64,000 nucleotides of DNA from an uncultured Pseudomonadales bacterium (GTDB taxonomy: Bacteria; Pseudomonadota; Gammaproteobacteria; Pseudomonadales; Pseudohongiellaceae). Location of the stretch: the NCBI GenBank assembly GCA_943789335.1, contig CALSTS010000007.1, positions 24,832 through 88,831 of the forward strand. The letters are read 5' to 3'. Positions 54,578-63,466 of the stretch are shown here, piece by piece. The notes under the pieces were generated by a model, which was given only the letters and a program-made list of their open reading frames with translations, ran no database searches and was not told the DNA's origin. The position numbers and the translations under genes were made by a program. Position 1 is the first letter of the stretch. The number at the start of each line of letters is the position of its first letter.

Positions 54578-55150
54578 TTGAAATTTAAGGCCTTATTTAA
54601 GAAAAAACAGCCTTCCTGGAAAGACCTTTATGAGGTCGGCATTGGCACTTATGGAGAACCCACGGTGTTGCATTGGGGCGAGCCAGCAACGCTTAAAGTC
54701 GGCGCCTATTGCTCAATCGCTGATGGCGTAAAAATATATTTAGGTGGCAATCATCGAGTCGATTGGATGACCACATATCCTTTCCCAGCATTTCGGGAGA
54801 GTGCAAAGCACATAAGCGGACACCCCGCCACTAAAGGCGATGTCATTATTGGCCACGATGTGTGGATTGGTGATGATGCCAAAATATTATCTGGCATCAG
54901 TATCGGCAATGGCGCTGTGATCGGCTCTTCAGCCGTCGTTACAAATAATGTGGCGCCCTATAGCATTGTCGCCGGCAACCCTGCCAAACACATTAAAATG
55001 CGTTTCACTGATGAAGAAGTCATAGTGCTGCAAGCTCTATGTTGGTGGAATTGGAAGGACGCAAAACTGGACGCTGCTATGCCCTCTTTACTGCAAGGTA
55101 ATGTAAGTAGATTGCAGGCTTTTTCCATGGAATACGACCAGTCTAAATAA
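54578..55150 (+). CDS. CatB-related O-acetyltransferase (left-handed beta-helix)
   Basis: A 190-residue hexapeptide-repeat acyltransferase of the xenobiotic/virginiamycin acetyltransferase (CatB) type: AYCSIADGVKIYLGGNHRVDW, HDVWIGDDAKILSGISIGN and GSSAVVTNNVAPYSIVAGNP, with His in the GGNHR and IGHDVWIG blocks positioned as in CatB. It transfers acetyl from acetyl-CoA to a hydroxyl of an antibiotic or a sugar. The start is a TTG with AGGA upstream. It need not be a resistance gene; many homologues modify cell-surface sugars. Confidence 0.88.
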   Translation: MKFKALFKKKQPSWKDLYEVGIGTYGEPTVLHWGEPATLKVGAYCSIADGVKIYLGGNHRVDWMTTYPFPAFRESAKHISGHPATKGDVIIGHDVWIGDDAKILSGISIGNGAVIGSSAVVTNNVAPYSIVAGNPAKHIKMRFTDEEVIVLQALCWWNWKDAKLDAAMPSLLQGNVSRLQAFSMEYDQSK

Positions 55151-55275
55151 AATATTCGCGAAATAGAAAGTTGAGTGAGAGCTTGATTAGAATTGCATAT
55201 GCTCTAGAATGGTCTCCTTTTTCCTAGGCAAGAATTATTAATACATCTTGCTCTCTATAATTCACTTTTAAGCCA

Positions 55276-57150
55276 ATGATCTCACTACAAGAAGTTTCCC
55301 TACGCTTGGGTAGCCAGCTTTTACTTGATGAAGCCGACCTTACTATCTATGCCGGACAAAAAGTCGGCATCATCGGGCGTAATGGCACCGGCAAAACCAG
55401 CCTGTTTAAACTACTGATGGGGGAATTAAGCCCTGATACTGGCGAATTGGATTTCCCTAAAGACTTACGCAAATCCCAAATGCGACAGGAAACAGTAGGG
55501 TCGGCACGCTCTGCTGTCGATTATGTGATTGATGGAGATGTAAAATTTCGAGCAGTAGAGAAAAAAATCGCGCTTGCCGAAAAAGCCCAAGATGACCATA
55601 AGCTGGCACTCTTACATGCTGAGTTAGATTTACTCGATGGCTGGACCATAACAAATCGAGCAGAACAATTATTATCTGGTTTGGGGTTCCCTCTAGAAGA
55701 CTTTGCTAGAACTGTCAAAGAATTTTCAGGTGGTTGGCGCATACGCCTGAACCTTGCTCAGGCCCTCATGACACCTTCAGACATGCTATTACTGGACGAA
55801 CCCACTAACCATTTAGACCTGGAAGCTACACTATGGTTGCAACAGTGGCTCTTGCGCTACCAAGGAACCTTATTACTTGTTTCTCATGACCGAAGTTTTC
55901 TGGATGTTGTGGTCAGTCACATTATCAGTTTCGAAAATAAAAAACTTTATTTATATCGCGGCAATTACAGTGATTACGAAAAACAAAAAGCGGAACGCAT
56001 GGCTCAACAGCAAGCTGAGTATGAAAAACAACAAAGCCGCAAAAAAGAGATCGAATCTTTTGTACGGCGTTTTCGTGCCAAGGCTTCAAAAGCACGTCAG
56101 GCCCAAAGCCGTTTAAAAGAACTTACGCGGATGGTAGATATAGCACCAGCCCACATTGATTCACCCTTTCACTTTAAATTTCTGGAACCGGCAAAACTTC
56201 CTGATAGTCTCTTAGCGACCGACAAAATTGCTATCGGCTATGAAAGTCCTTTAATACAAAACTTCTCTACCAATATTCGCTCTGATTCACGCATTGGCTT
56301 ATTGGGATCTAATGGCCAGGGGAAATCCACTTTACTAAAAGTGTTAGCTGGCAAGCTGCCTTTAATGGGAGGAGAAATAAATCGCTCCGACCATCTTAAA
56401 ATTGGCTACTGTGCGCAACATCAGGTAGATGAGCTGGATATTTCATCTACTCCGATGAAGCTCATTCAAAAACTCAGTAATAATGTAAGAGAGCAAGAGA
56501 TTCGTAATTTCCTAGGCGGTTTTGATTTTCGCGGAGACAGAGTGACGGAAACTATCGAACACTTCTCCGGTGGAGAAAAGTCCCGCTTAGCACTGGCCTT
56601 AGTTGTCTGGCAAAAACCCAATTTATTATTAATGGATGAACCCACAAACCATCTTGATCTTGAAATGTGTCATAGCCTGACTGTCGGGTTGCAGGAGTTT
56701 TCCGGCGCGTTGATATTGGTATCGCATGACCGTCATTTGCTCAGCAATACAGTTGATCAATTTTTATTAGTAAAAGATGGCAAGCTGGATATTTTCGAAG
56801 GCGACCTTAATGATTATGAAAAATTATTATTAGAAAGTAATAAATCTGATAATGCAGAGAGCAAACCTAAAGAAGGCAAGCTGAATAAAAAAGAAGCCAG
56901 ACAAAAGTCTGCAGAAAAACGCCTGCAATTGAAAACATTGCGATCTAAGGCAAGCAAATTAGAAAAAGAAATCAACCTCAATCAAAATCGACTCGCTACC
57001 ATTGAAGAAAAACTAGCCGATTCATCTCTTTATGAAGAGGATCAAAAAAACGAGCTTAATATCTTCCTACAGGAAAGAACACAGCTGGTTTCCGCAACAT
57101 CTATCTTAGAGGAAGAATGGTTAAGTGCCATTGAGAAGATCGAAGAATAG
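55276..57150 (+). CDS. ABC-F family ATPase (YheS-like)
   Basis: A 624-residue protein with two ABC cassettes and no membrane domain: first Walker A GRNGTGKTS with signature FSGGWRIRL and Walker B MLLLDEPTNHLD; second Walker A GSNGQGKST, signature HFSGGEKSRL and Walker B. The interdomain linker and C-terminal region (about 530-624) are Lys/Glu-rich coiled coil. ABC-F proteins bind the ribosomal E site and relieve stalling or protect from antibiotics; YheS-like ones are housekeeping. Single gene, followed 98 bases later by nitrile hydratase. Confidence 0.93.
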   Translation: MISLQEVSLRLGSQLLLDEADLTIYAGQKVGIIGRNGTGKTSLFKLLMGELSPDTGELDFPKDLRKSQMRQETVGSARSAVDYVIDGDVKFRAVEKKIALAEKAQDDHKLALLHAELDLLDGWTITNRAEQLLSGLGFPLEDFARTVKEFSGGWRIRLNLAQALMTPSDMLLLDEPTNHLDLEATLWLQQWLLRYQGTLLLVSHDRSFLDVVVSHIISFENKKLYLYRGNYSDYEKQKAERMAQQQAEYEKQQSRKKEIESFVRRFRAKASKARQAQSRLKELTRMVDIAPAHIDSPFHFKFLEPAKLPDSLLATDKIAIGYESPLIQNFSTNIRSDSRIGLLGSNGQGKSTLLKVLAGKLPLMGGEINRSDHLKIGYCAQHQVDELDISSTPMKLIQKLSNNVREQEIRNFLGGFDFRGDRVTETIEHFSGGEKSRLALALVVWQKPNLLLMDEPTNHLDLEMCHSLTVGLQEFSGALILVSHDRHLLSNTVDQFLLVKDGKLDIFEGDLNDYEKLLLESNKSDNAESKPKEGKLNKKEARQKSAEKRLQLKTLRSKASKLEKEINLNQNRLATIEEKLADSSLYEEDQKNELNIFLQERTQLVSATSILEEEWLSAIEKIEE

Positions 57151-57247
57151 GACTTGATTTATAAATTATTTTGCGAGATTATTGTTCGAAGCAGTACAAA
57201 TATCTTATACGCATTTTGCGTTAATCATTAATTTCGGTCATATAACA

Positions 57248-57904
57248 ATGAATAACATACATGATATGGGCGGCTTCACTCAGTTCGGCCCTATACCTCG
57301 AGAAACTAATGAGCCTGTCTTCCACTCTGAATGGGAGAAAAAGGTTTTCGCCATGAATATTGCCACTTTAGCTTTTCTTGGGCCTGTCGATCGAGCAAGA
57401 CATGCGGTTGAACGCCTAAACACTATTGAATACTTAAATAGCTCATATTACCAACGCTGGCTTCGCGGCGTAGAAATAATGGGTAAAGACCTTGGTTATT
57501 TATCAGATGAAGAAATTGCGACTGGTAAGGCCATTAATCATAAAGAAACTCCGCACCCTCCGCCTGATGCCGCCATGATAGAAGGCTTAAGTCGCGGTGG
57601 CGTCCCAGCAGACAGAGATGATGGAAGAACACCTGCATACAATGTTGGCGATAAAGTTCGTGTACGCGTTCTAGAATCTAAAGGCCATAGCCGTGCAACC
57701 AACTATGTTAAAGGCAAAGTTGGCGAAATAACGCATTTTAACGGTTCCCATGTTCTTCCTGATAGCCATGCTCATGATTTAGGTGAAAATGCACAACCTC
57801 TTTATACGGTTAGATTCGAAGCAAAGACTTTGTGGGGAGAAAACGTTGATCGCTTAGATTGTGTTTATATTGATCTGTGGGAAGACTATCTAGAATCTGC
57901 ATAA
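57248..57904 (+). CDS. nthB: Nitrile hydratase subunit beta
   Basis: About 218 residues from the ATG at 57248; the open frame starts 22 codons earlier with no family match. The N-terminal helical region begins MNNIHDMGGFTQFG and includes REPV-like ETNEPVFHSEWEKKVFAMN and RARHAVERL. The C-terminal SH3-like barrel has VGDKVRVRVLESKGHSRATNY, with LWEDYLESA at the end. It pairs with the alpha subunit encoded 26 bases downstream to hydrate nitriles to amides. Gene order beta, alpha, accessory is that of cobalt-type enzymes. Confidence 0.95.
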   Translation: MNNIHDMGGFTQFGPIPRETNEPVFHSEWEKKVFAMNIATLAFLGPVDRARHAVERLNTIEYLNSSYYQRWLRGVEIMGKDLGYLSDEEIATGKAINHKETPHPPPDAAMIEGLSRGGVPADRDDGRTPAYNVGDKVRVRVLESKGHSRATNYVKGKVGEITHFNGSHVLPDSHAHDLGENAQPLYTVRFEAKTLWGENVDRLDCVYIDLWEDYLESA

Positions 57905-57930
57905 CAAGAATCTGAAAAGGTTAGAACAAA

Positions 57931-58566
57931 ATGACTACACATAACCATGACCACGCAAACCCTTATCATGAAAGTGATCGTGACGAGGCGACGAATAAAG
58001 CTATGGCTGAAAGAGTCGATAAAATGGAAGCTCTCCTACTTGAGAAGGGCTTAGTGTCTCAAGGCGCTCTTGATAAATTAGCCGACATCTATGAAAACGA
58101 TCTTGGCCCAATGAATGGCGCTAAAGTCGTCGCACGCGCCTGGGTTGATCCAGATTTTAAAAAACGTTTATTGGAAGATGCTACTTCAGCTATCGCAGAG
58201 CTCGGCTTTGGAGGTCTGCAAGGCGAGCATATGGTCGCCAAGGAAAATACCTCAAATGTGCATAATGTTGTGGTATGCACCTTATGCTCCTGTTACCCCT
58301 GGCCTGTTCTGGGACTGCCCCCTGGCTGGTATAAAAGTTTCGCTTATCGATCCAAAGTGGTCATAGAGCCCAGAGAAGTCTTAAAAGAATTTGGTACTAA
58401 TGTGCCAGACGATGTTGAAGTTCGGGTCTGGGATAGTAGTGCAGAAATCCGCTACCTCGTGATTCCTGAAAGGCCTGAAGGCACAGAGAATCTCAATGAA
58501 AGTGAACTAGCTGAGATCATCGAAAGAGACTCTATGATTGGAGTCACTAAGGTATCAGCTCCATGA
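57931..58566 (+). CDS. nthA: Nitrile hydratase subunit alpha, cobalt type
   Basis: A 211-residue alpha subunit. The metal-binding claw [20 protein letters not shown] has ligands C116, C119, S120 and C121; the Thr in CTLC (rather than Ser in CSLC) marks the cobalt(III) type. Cys119 and Cys121 would be oxidised to sulfinic and sulfenic acids. It hydrates organic nitriles to amides in the cytoplasm. Its TGA overlaps the ATG of the accessory gene (ATGA). No amidase gene follows, so the amide product must be handled elsewhere. Confidence 0.96.
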   Translation: MTTHNHDHANPYHESDRDEATNKAMAERVDKMEALLLEKGLVSQGALDKLADIYENDLGPMNGAKVVARAWVDPDFKKRLLEDATSAIAELGFGGLQGEHMVAKENTSNVHNVVVCTLCSCYPWPVLGLPPGWYKSFAYRSKVVIEPREVLKEFGTNVPDDVEVRVWDSSAEIRYLVIPERPEGTENLNESELAEIIERDSMIGVTKVSAP

Positions 58567-58850
58567 AGGAAGAGCGCAAAGCTAAATCAGAAATTGCCGA
58601 AATGAGCGGATCAGCTGCCCTACCGCGTAAAAGTGGTGAAATGGTTTTCCATGATGATTGGGAAAGAAAATCTTTTACACTTGCAGTGAGCCTTTCAGAA
58701 CAAGGGCTTTTTGAGTGGCATGAATTCCAAAGTGAATTAATTTCCGCCATAAAAGAGGCTGAAGGTGATGACCCTAATCATCCTAGCAGAGGTTATTTCG
58801 AAAGCTGGCAGGCTTCCCTGGAAAGCTTATTAGCAAAAAAACTTGCCTAG
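58563..58850 (+). CDS. Nitrile hydratase accessory protein (cobalt-insertion activator type)
   Basis: A 95-residue protein resembling the N-terminal helices of the beta subunit ([25 protein letters not shown] compared with EPVFHSEWEKKVF there), the hallmark of the small accessory subunit that loads cobalt by swapping alpha subunits. It follows the alpha gene with a four-base overlap. It resembles NhlE/P14K-type proteins and TIGR03889-like accessory proteins. Start and length are typical. Confidence 0.88.
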   Translation: MKEERKAKSEIAEMSGSAALPRKSGEMVFHDDWERKSFTLAVSLSEQGLFEWHEFQSELISAIKEAEGDDPNHPSRGYFESWQASLESLLAKKLA

Positions 58851-58887
58851 CATATAGATAATATAAAGAATTTTTGAGGTTTTAAAA

Positions 58888-59469
58888 ATGCAAACAGCTA
58901 AAATAAAAAATACATTTATAAAAACATTAGTAGCAGTTGTATTCGCTTTTCTGATGCCATCATTAGCACTAGCTCATCACTCTTCTTCCGAATTCAGTAA
59001 TGCTGGAGTTGAACTAGAAGGGACGCTGCTTCAAGTTAGTTGGCGCAACCCTCATCCTAGTTTAACTTTTCAGTCAGCGAGTACTGGAGAATTATGGAAT
59101 ATCCAGATTCCAGGCACTATCGAATCGCTAACAGCGAACAACATAACGGCCAACTCTTTTGAAATAGGTCAAACAATTAATATTGCAGGTCTTATATCAA
59201 CTCGAATAGAAAATTACGTACAAGGTACGCACATTCTATTTTCTAACGGTGAGGAACTACTTCTTAAGCAAGACTTACAGCCTCTTTGGACTCAACCAAC
59301 TGAAACAATGAGCCAAGCAATCGCTACAAACAATGTAATACTTCTAGATGAACCAACCAACGCCGCCTTCAATTATAAATGGCTTTTAAGCTTTAGCATT
59401 ATTGCTGGCTTACTTTCAATTTGTGGCTATATAGCATTTAGAAATAATAAATCTCAGCTAGCTCTTTAA
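58888..59469 (+). CDS. DUF6152-like secreted or membrane-anchored protein
   Basis: A 193-residue protein with a signal peptide (LVAVVFAFLMPSLALAHH), an N-terminal HHSSSEF motif and the ELEGTLLQVSWRNPHPSLTF block of DUF6152, and one C-terminal membrane segment (WLLSFSIIAGLLSICGYIAF). The His pair after cleavage may bind metal. Function unknown. It starts 37 bases after the nitrile hydratase accessory gene with a good GAGG site, so it is probably in the same operon; whether it takes part in cobalt supply or is simply co-located is inference. Confidence 0.78.
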   Translation: MQTAKIKNTFIKTLVAVVFAFLMPSLALAHHSSSEFSNAGVELEGTLLQVSWRNPHPSLTFQSASTGELWNIQIPGTIESLTANNITANSFEIGQTINIAGLISTRIENYVQGTHILFSNGEELLLKQDLQPLWTQPTETMSQAIATNNVILLDEPTNAAFNYKWLLSFSIIAGLLSICGYIAFRNNKSQLAL

Positions 59470-59527
59470 CACGAAGCAACAATATTTCCACGCTAACAAT
59501 TTTTAAAAAATACTATTAGGTAGCAAT

Positions 59528-60166
59528 ATGAGCAAGCTCTATGGCGAACAGCACAGAGGGTTTCAAGACGAATTTGAAACTCGAAAACTAGCAGACACTA
59601 TTGAAGATGTAATTGTTCATGCAGAAGTATCAGACGAGGAAAAAGCGTTTATAGAAAGCCGAGATATGTTTTTCCTTAGTACCGTTGACCATTTAGGTAG
59701 GCCTTCTGTGTCTTACAAAGGCGGTGAAAAAGGCTTAGTTAAAGTAGTCGACGCTAATACGCTTGCCTTCCCTAGCTATGATGGGAATGGCATGTATCTT
59801 TCAGCCGGAAATATGACTATCAACAATAAAGTCGGCATGCTTTTTATTGATTTTGAAAACCCTCACCGTCTAAGAATATATGGAGAGGCAAGTGTCTCGA
59901 ATAATGACCCTTTATTGTCTGAATACAACGATGCGCAGCTCATTATTAGAATAAAGATTACTGAAATGTGGATCAATTGCCCACGCTACATTCACAAGTA
60001 TCAAAGAGTTGAAACCTCAAAATATGTTCCACAAAAAGATACTGAAGCCCCCTTGCCTGAATGGAAAAAACTAGACTTATTTCAAGAGATGTTACCTTCT
60101 AAAGATCCAGGGCAAGGCCGAAGAACAAGGCGGCACTATCAGCTTAGAAGAATTGCAGGAATATGA
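59528..60166 (+). CDS. Pyridoxamine 5'-phosphate oxidase-family flavin-binding protein
   Basis: A 212-residue protein of the PNPOx-like split-barrel fold: FFLSTVDHLGRPSVSYKGGEKG, LAFPSYDGNGMYLSAGN, and GMLFIDFENPHRLRIYGEA, then WINCPRYIHKYQ, as in the general PPOX family that includes heme-utilisation and FMN-binding enzymes. It probably binds FMN or F420; the substrate is unknown, and it is not PdxH itself. It is in the same direction as the nitrile hydratase cluster, with a 58-base gap to DUF6152 and a terminator shortly after its stop. Confidence 0.85.
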   Translation: MSKLYGEQHRGFQDEFETRKLADTIEDVIVHAEVSDEEKAFIESRDMFFLSTVDHLGRPSVSYKGGEKGLVKVVDANTLAFPSYDGNGMYLSAGNMTINNKVGMLFIDFENPHRLRIYGEASVSNNDPLLSEYNDAQLIIRIKITEMWINCPRYIHKYQRVETSKYVPQKDTEAPLPEWKKLDLFQEMLPSKDPGQGRRTRRHYQLRRIAGI

Positions 60167-60219
60167 AAAAAGAGATGATTAATGGCAATCTTCTTTAATA
60201 GTTTCATAAATAAATAGCC

Positions 60220-60251
60220 AAAAAAAGCCTCGTTATCCGAGGCTTTTTTTA
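60220..60251. terminator. Terminator after the PPOX-family gene
   Basis: AAAAAAGCCTCG, loop TTAT, CCGAGGCTTTTTTT: perfect hairpin with T tract, shared by the converging methyltransferase-like gene. Confidence 0.9.
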
Positions 60252-60268
60252 TACATGGTGGTAAATCA

Positions 60269-61021
60269 TTACGGCTTCTGAAATATCAATACCGCTCGAT
60301 CCGTAAGGCCTCTCATTGCAAATGGTGCGGCATCCCTAGGGTCTTCTGGATGCGCCAATAAAGAACTATCCGAGATTAATTCAAAACCGGCAGCGGTGAC
60401 TTCTTCAATAATTGTATTGGCATCAATTCGGTGCGCAGTATCTGCAACACTCCATCCAGCACCATCTACTGATTTATGGTCGATAACAATGTATTTTCCG
60501 CCAGACCTTAAAGCAGCAAATAAGGCATTATTCACGCCCATTGGATCATTGCCCCGTTCTGGCAAATCGTGATAGCCATTAATGAGATAAGCCGCATCTG
60601 CAGCATTCGGATAATCAGCGTTATCATAATCCTGCAAGCTATATTCGGTATTAGCATGGGAAGCAGCAAAAGCATTTCCAGCTTCAGCGCCAAAGCCTTC
60701 AAAAGCCACTAAATCATACATATGAAGACTTCCATTTGCGCCAATGGCTTCTGATATTATCGTTGAGTAATACTGTCCTAGAACAGACAATTCAATAATA
60801 GTGTCGCCTTGATTCAAGTCTGCCAAGGTTAAAATTTCTGCGGGCAATCGATTACTATCACGCGCCGTGTCTTCATCGCTTCGAGCACTTGATTCAACCG
60901 CATTACGGATATGTGCAGGTGTGTTAGTCTGGCACTCATGTATTCCTGTGCGACTGCTTGATAGGAAACACCAAAGCCCAGCATTATCAGAGCCAATTAA
61001 CTTAAAACACGTTTCTTTCAA
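60269..61021 (-). pseudogene. Secreted-type methyltransferase-like gene with eroded N-terminus
   Basis: The open frame (250 codons) encodes a methyltransferase-like body from about HIRNAVESSARSDEDTARDS onward, with GGKYIVIDHKS and GFELISDSSLLAHPEDPRD. SAM motif I is atypical (IIELSVLGQYYS, where the family usually has a PGxG). The first about 35 residues do not look like a real N-terminus. A good signal peptide (LALIMLGFGVSYQAVAQ) lies in another phase just ahead, with no open joining frame. This suggests one or two frameshifts near 60920-61020. It is the first member of the eroding segment that continues to about 62.8 kb. An expressed truncated form cannot be excluded. Confidence 0.6.
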
Positions 61022-61172
61022 ACCTCATTCTCTCTCTCCGGATATTAAAATATTTAAAAAAGCACTAGAGCGCTATTATAGCACTCAGGTACATGTTTGT
61101 ATTTAAACGTTTGGTTCCCCAGTCGCTATTGCAGCCATAATTTACACAGTCGCTAATTACTAAGCACGGTCT

Positions 61173-61570
61173 TTATAAGCTGTCCGACCAAGCAGTCGTT
61201 TCCATAAATATCGATACAACTTCTTTAACCAGCGCGCCATTTTCTCTTGATGCCGCTCTAGCTTGCACCCAATCAGGGTCGCTTCTGAAGGCCTCCCAGT
61301 TAGCCGCAGCCGACTCTCTATCTGGATGTGCGATTATATATATCAAGGTATTTTCGCTCAGCTCTCCATCTCTGAGGCACCCAGTAGGCGATGTTTCGAA
61401 TACCATGCTTTTCAAATAGAGCTACTAGTGTGATTTTCAAAGCGAGCCAATAAATCATCCAGGCGCCCTTCATGCGTAGTGTATGTTCTTAATTCGTAGA
61501 TATCAGCTCTGCGCCAGCGGTAGCAGCTAAGATCGAATGCGAATAGACAAGTGGATAGTAAGTTTTTCAT
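61173..61570 (-). pseudogene. NIPSNAP-domain gene remnant with several frameshifts
   Basis: Three phases together spell a NIPSNAP-like protein: IYELRTYTTHEGRLDDLLARFE, then FEKHGIRNIAYWVP, then ENTLIYIIAHPDRESAAANW and WVQARAASRENGALV. No single frame joins them; the open frame 61415-61173 covers only the last part. At least two indels are needed, plus a disturbed signal peptide (ATG at 61568-61570, LAATAGAE-like residues in an alternative phase). It is clearly decayed and lies beside the damaged methyltransferase-like gene. Confidence 0.82.
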
Positions 61571-61698
61571 TATGTCTTTATGCATGTTCCCTTCCGTATT
61601 AGGTGGTAGGTAAAGTACTAGGCAAATGATACCTTATTATTCTGGTACGCTAAGCATACTTTTCAAACTTAAAGTGGAGTAACATCAAGGCTATTATC

Positions 61699-62767
61699 GT
61701 GAGTAACACCACATCATTGAGCTAAATTAGGCTGGCAACCCTTCTTCCAGCAGCAGTTGCTTTCAGAAGAAGTAGGCATTCCGTTATTTCCTGCCCGCAT
61801 AATCGAGCAACATAAAACAATTATTGAAGTTGCCACAGAGTCCGGTATTATTACATTGAAGCTATCTAATTCCATGCCGCCTCTTAACTGTGGGCGACTG
61901 GATTTTGCTTGATGAAAGATGAATATTTTTTCTCGCTCTATTGGAGCGTCAAAGTTGCTTCAAACGAAAAGCGGCAGGAGATGCAGTTTTCGGAACAATT
62001 AATTGCCGCCAATGTTGATACTGCATTTATTGTTTGCTCGCTTAATCAGGACTTCAATCTAAACAGAATAGAACGTTATTTAAGCCTTGTTTATGAGGCT
62101 GGCGCTGAGCCTGTAATCGTATTAAGCAAGCTTGATCTATGTTCCGAGCCCTGACAGCTATACAACGACCAGGTTCAAAGCTTAAGCTCTTCGCTATGCG
62201 TTGAGCTGGTCAATGGCTTGGACACTCTCATAGCGCATCAGCATTGCATCCACTGGTTTCCAAGCTGGCAGAACTATTGTCATGCTGGGCTCATCTGGCT
62301 CTGGTAAATCTACCCTTAACGAACAATCTATTAGGATTAGACGCTCAGCTTACTAATGCTATCCGTGAGGACGATGCCAAAGGTCGTCATACCACCACTC
62401 GACGGTCGCTTCTAATGTCCACAGATGATGGCGCAATGATTATTGACACACCCCGGCATGCGAGAAATTCAGTTAAGTGGCCATGAAGATGGCATGTGGC
62501 CGAAACCTTCGCGGATATTGAAGCGCTATCCAAAGGATGCAAATTTCAGCGATTGCCAACACGAAAGCGAACCGGGCTGCATAGTTAGTAAGATAGGCCA
62601 TAGAAAGCGGCGAACTTGATGAACGCCGGTTAAGCAATTACTTGAAGTTATCACGCGAACAAGCTTTTAATGCCGCCAGCATTTCTCAACGCCGGAGCTC
62701 TGATAAAAAAACCGGACGCCTCTATAAAAAAGTAATCAAAGAGTCACTTAAATTAAAAGGCAGATAG
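61699..62767 (+). pseudogene. rsgA: Ribosome small-subunit GTPase A (RsgA/YjeQ)-like gene remnant
   Basis: Pieces in different phases reconstruct an RsgA-like GTPase: LGWQPFFQQQLLSEE and [18 protein letters not shown] and [33 protein letters not shown], then [20 protein letters not shown]; the P-loop [28 protein letters not shown] and IDTPRHAR; then EPGCIV and a C-terminal helix ending TGRLYKKVIKESLKLKGR. Several indels and stops break it, so no functional GTPase is possible. The true rsgA, if the cell has one, must be elsewhere; this may be a lost paralogue. A GTG at 61699-61701 may have been the start. Confidence 0.88.
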
Positions 62768-62878
62768 TAAATTTCGGTATCTTCGGTTCTAAGACAATGA
62801 AATATTTTTGCTATAATTGCTAACGCGGTAGACGAAAAAAAACTGGATCTTTTATCAAAAATTAGACGGATAGCTCAA

Positions 62879-63337
62879 ATGACCCAATGGCAATGTAAAA
62901 AATTTGATGAACTTACAAAGGAAGAGTTGTATCAAATTTTAAAGGTCCGCCAAAATGTTTTTATCCTTGAGCAAAATTGTGCTTATGAAGATATAGATGG
63001 TTTAGATGACGCTGCGTGGCACCTAATTGGCTCTGATATAGACGCCCTAGGCTCACTAAGTATAAACGCTTATTTACGAATTCTTGGCCCTGGTGTGAAA
63101 TACACAGAAATTTCTTTTGGCCGAGTGTTAATCTCTATGCACGCAAGAGGATTCGGCTTGGGTCAGGAATTAGTGGCAAAGGCCATATCAATAATTAATG
63201 AAGAATTTCCAAATCAATCAATTAAGATATCAGCTCAACAACATTTGCTTCGCTTCTATTCAGCCTTTGGCTTTGAGAGTGTTTCAGACCCATATGATGA
63301 AGATGGTATTGCTCACATAGAAATGTTGAAAGTTTAA
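62879..63337 (+). CDS. elaA: GNAT-family N-acetyltransferase (ElaA-like)
   Basis: A 152-residue acetyltransferase. ElaA features are LYQILKVRQNVFILEQNCAYEDID near the start and ISFGRVLISMHARGFGLGQELV, which carries the acetyl-CoA loop (RGFGLGQ). It transfers acetyl from acetyl-CoA to an unknown amine. It lies just beyond the decayed segment and is intact. The roughly 110 bases upstream hold no obvious operator. Confidence 0.88.
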   Translation: MTQWQCKKFDELTKEELYQILKVRQNVFILEQNCAYEDIDGLDDAAWHLIGSDIDALGSLSINAYLRILGPGVKYTEISFGRVLISMHARGFGLGQELVAKAISIINEEFPNQSIKISAQQHLLRFYSAFGFESVSDPYDEDGIAHIEMLKV

Positions 63338-63466
63338 AGCTAATTGCCACCATAAATAAGCAGCTCTAAATTAAATAATGCTCTTTATGTCTTAGTAGGT
63401 TACATTTTATAAATATTAATCATACTGATACGCGGACCTAAGACGTCCCTCACGGAAACAATTCCC

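Noticed and set aside
54578..55150. CatB-like acetyltransferase as an antibiotic resistance gene on a mobile element
   Set aside because: No integrase, insertion sequence or composition change is visible, and many family members are chromosomal sugar-modifying enzymes.
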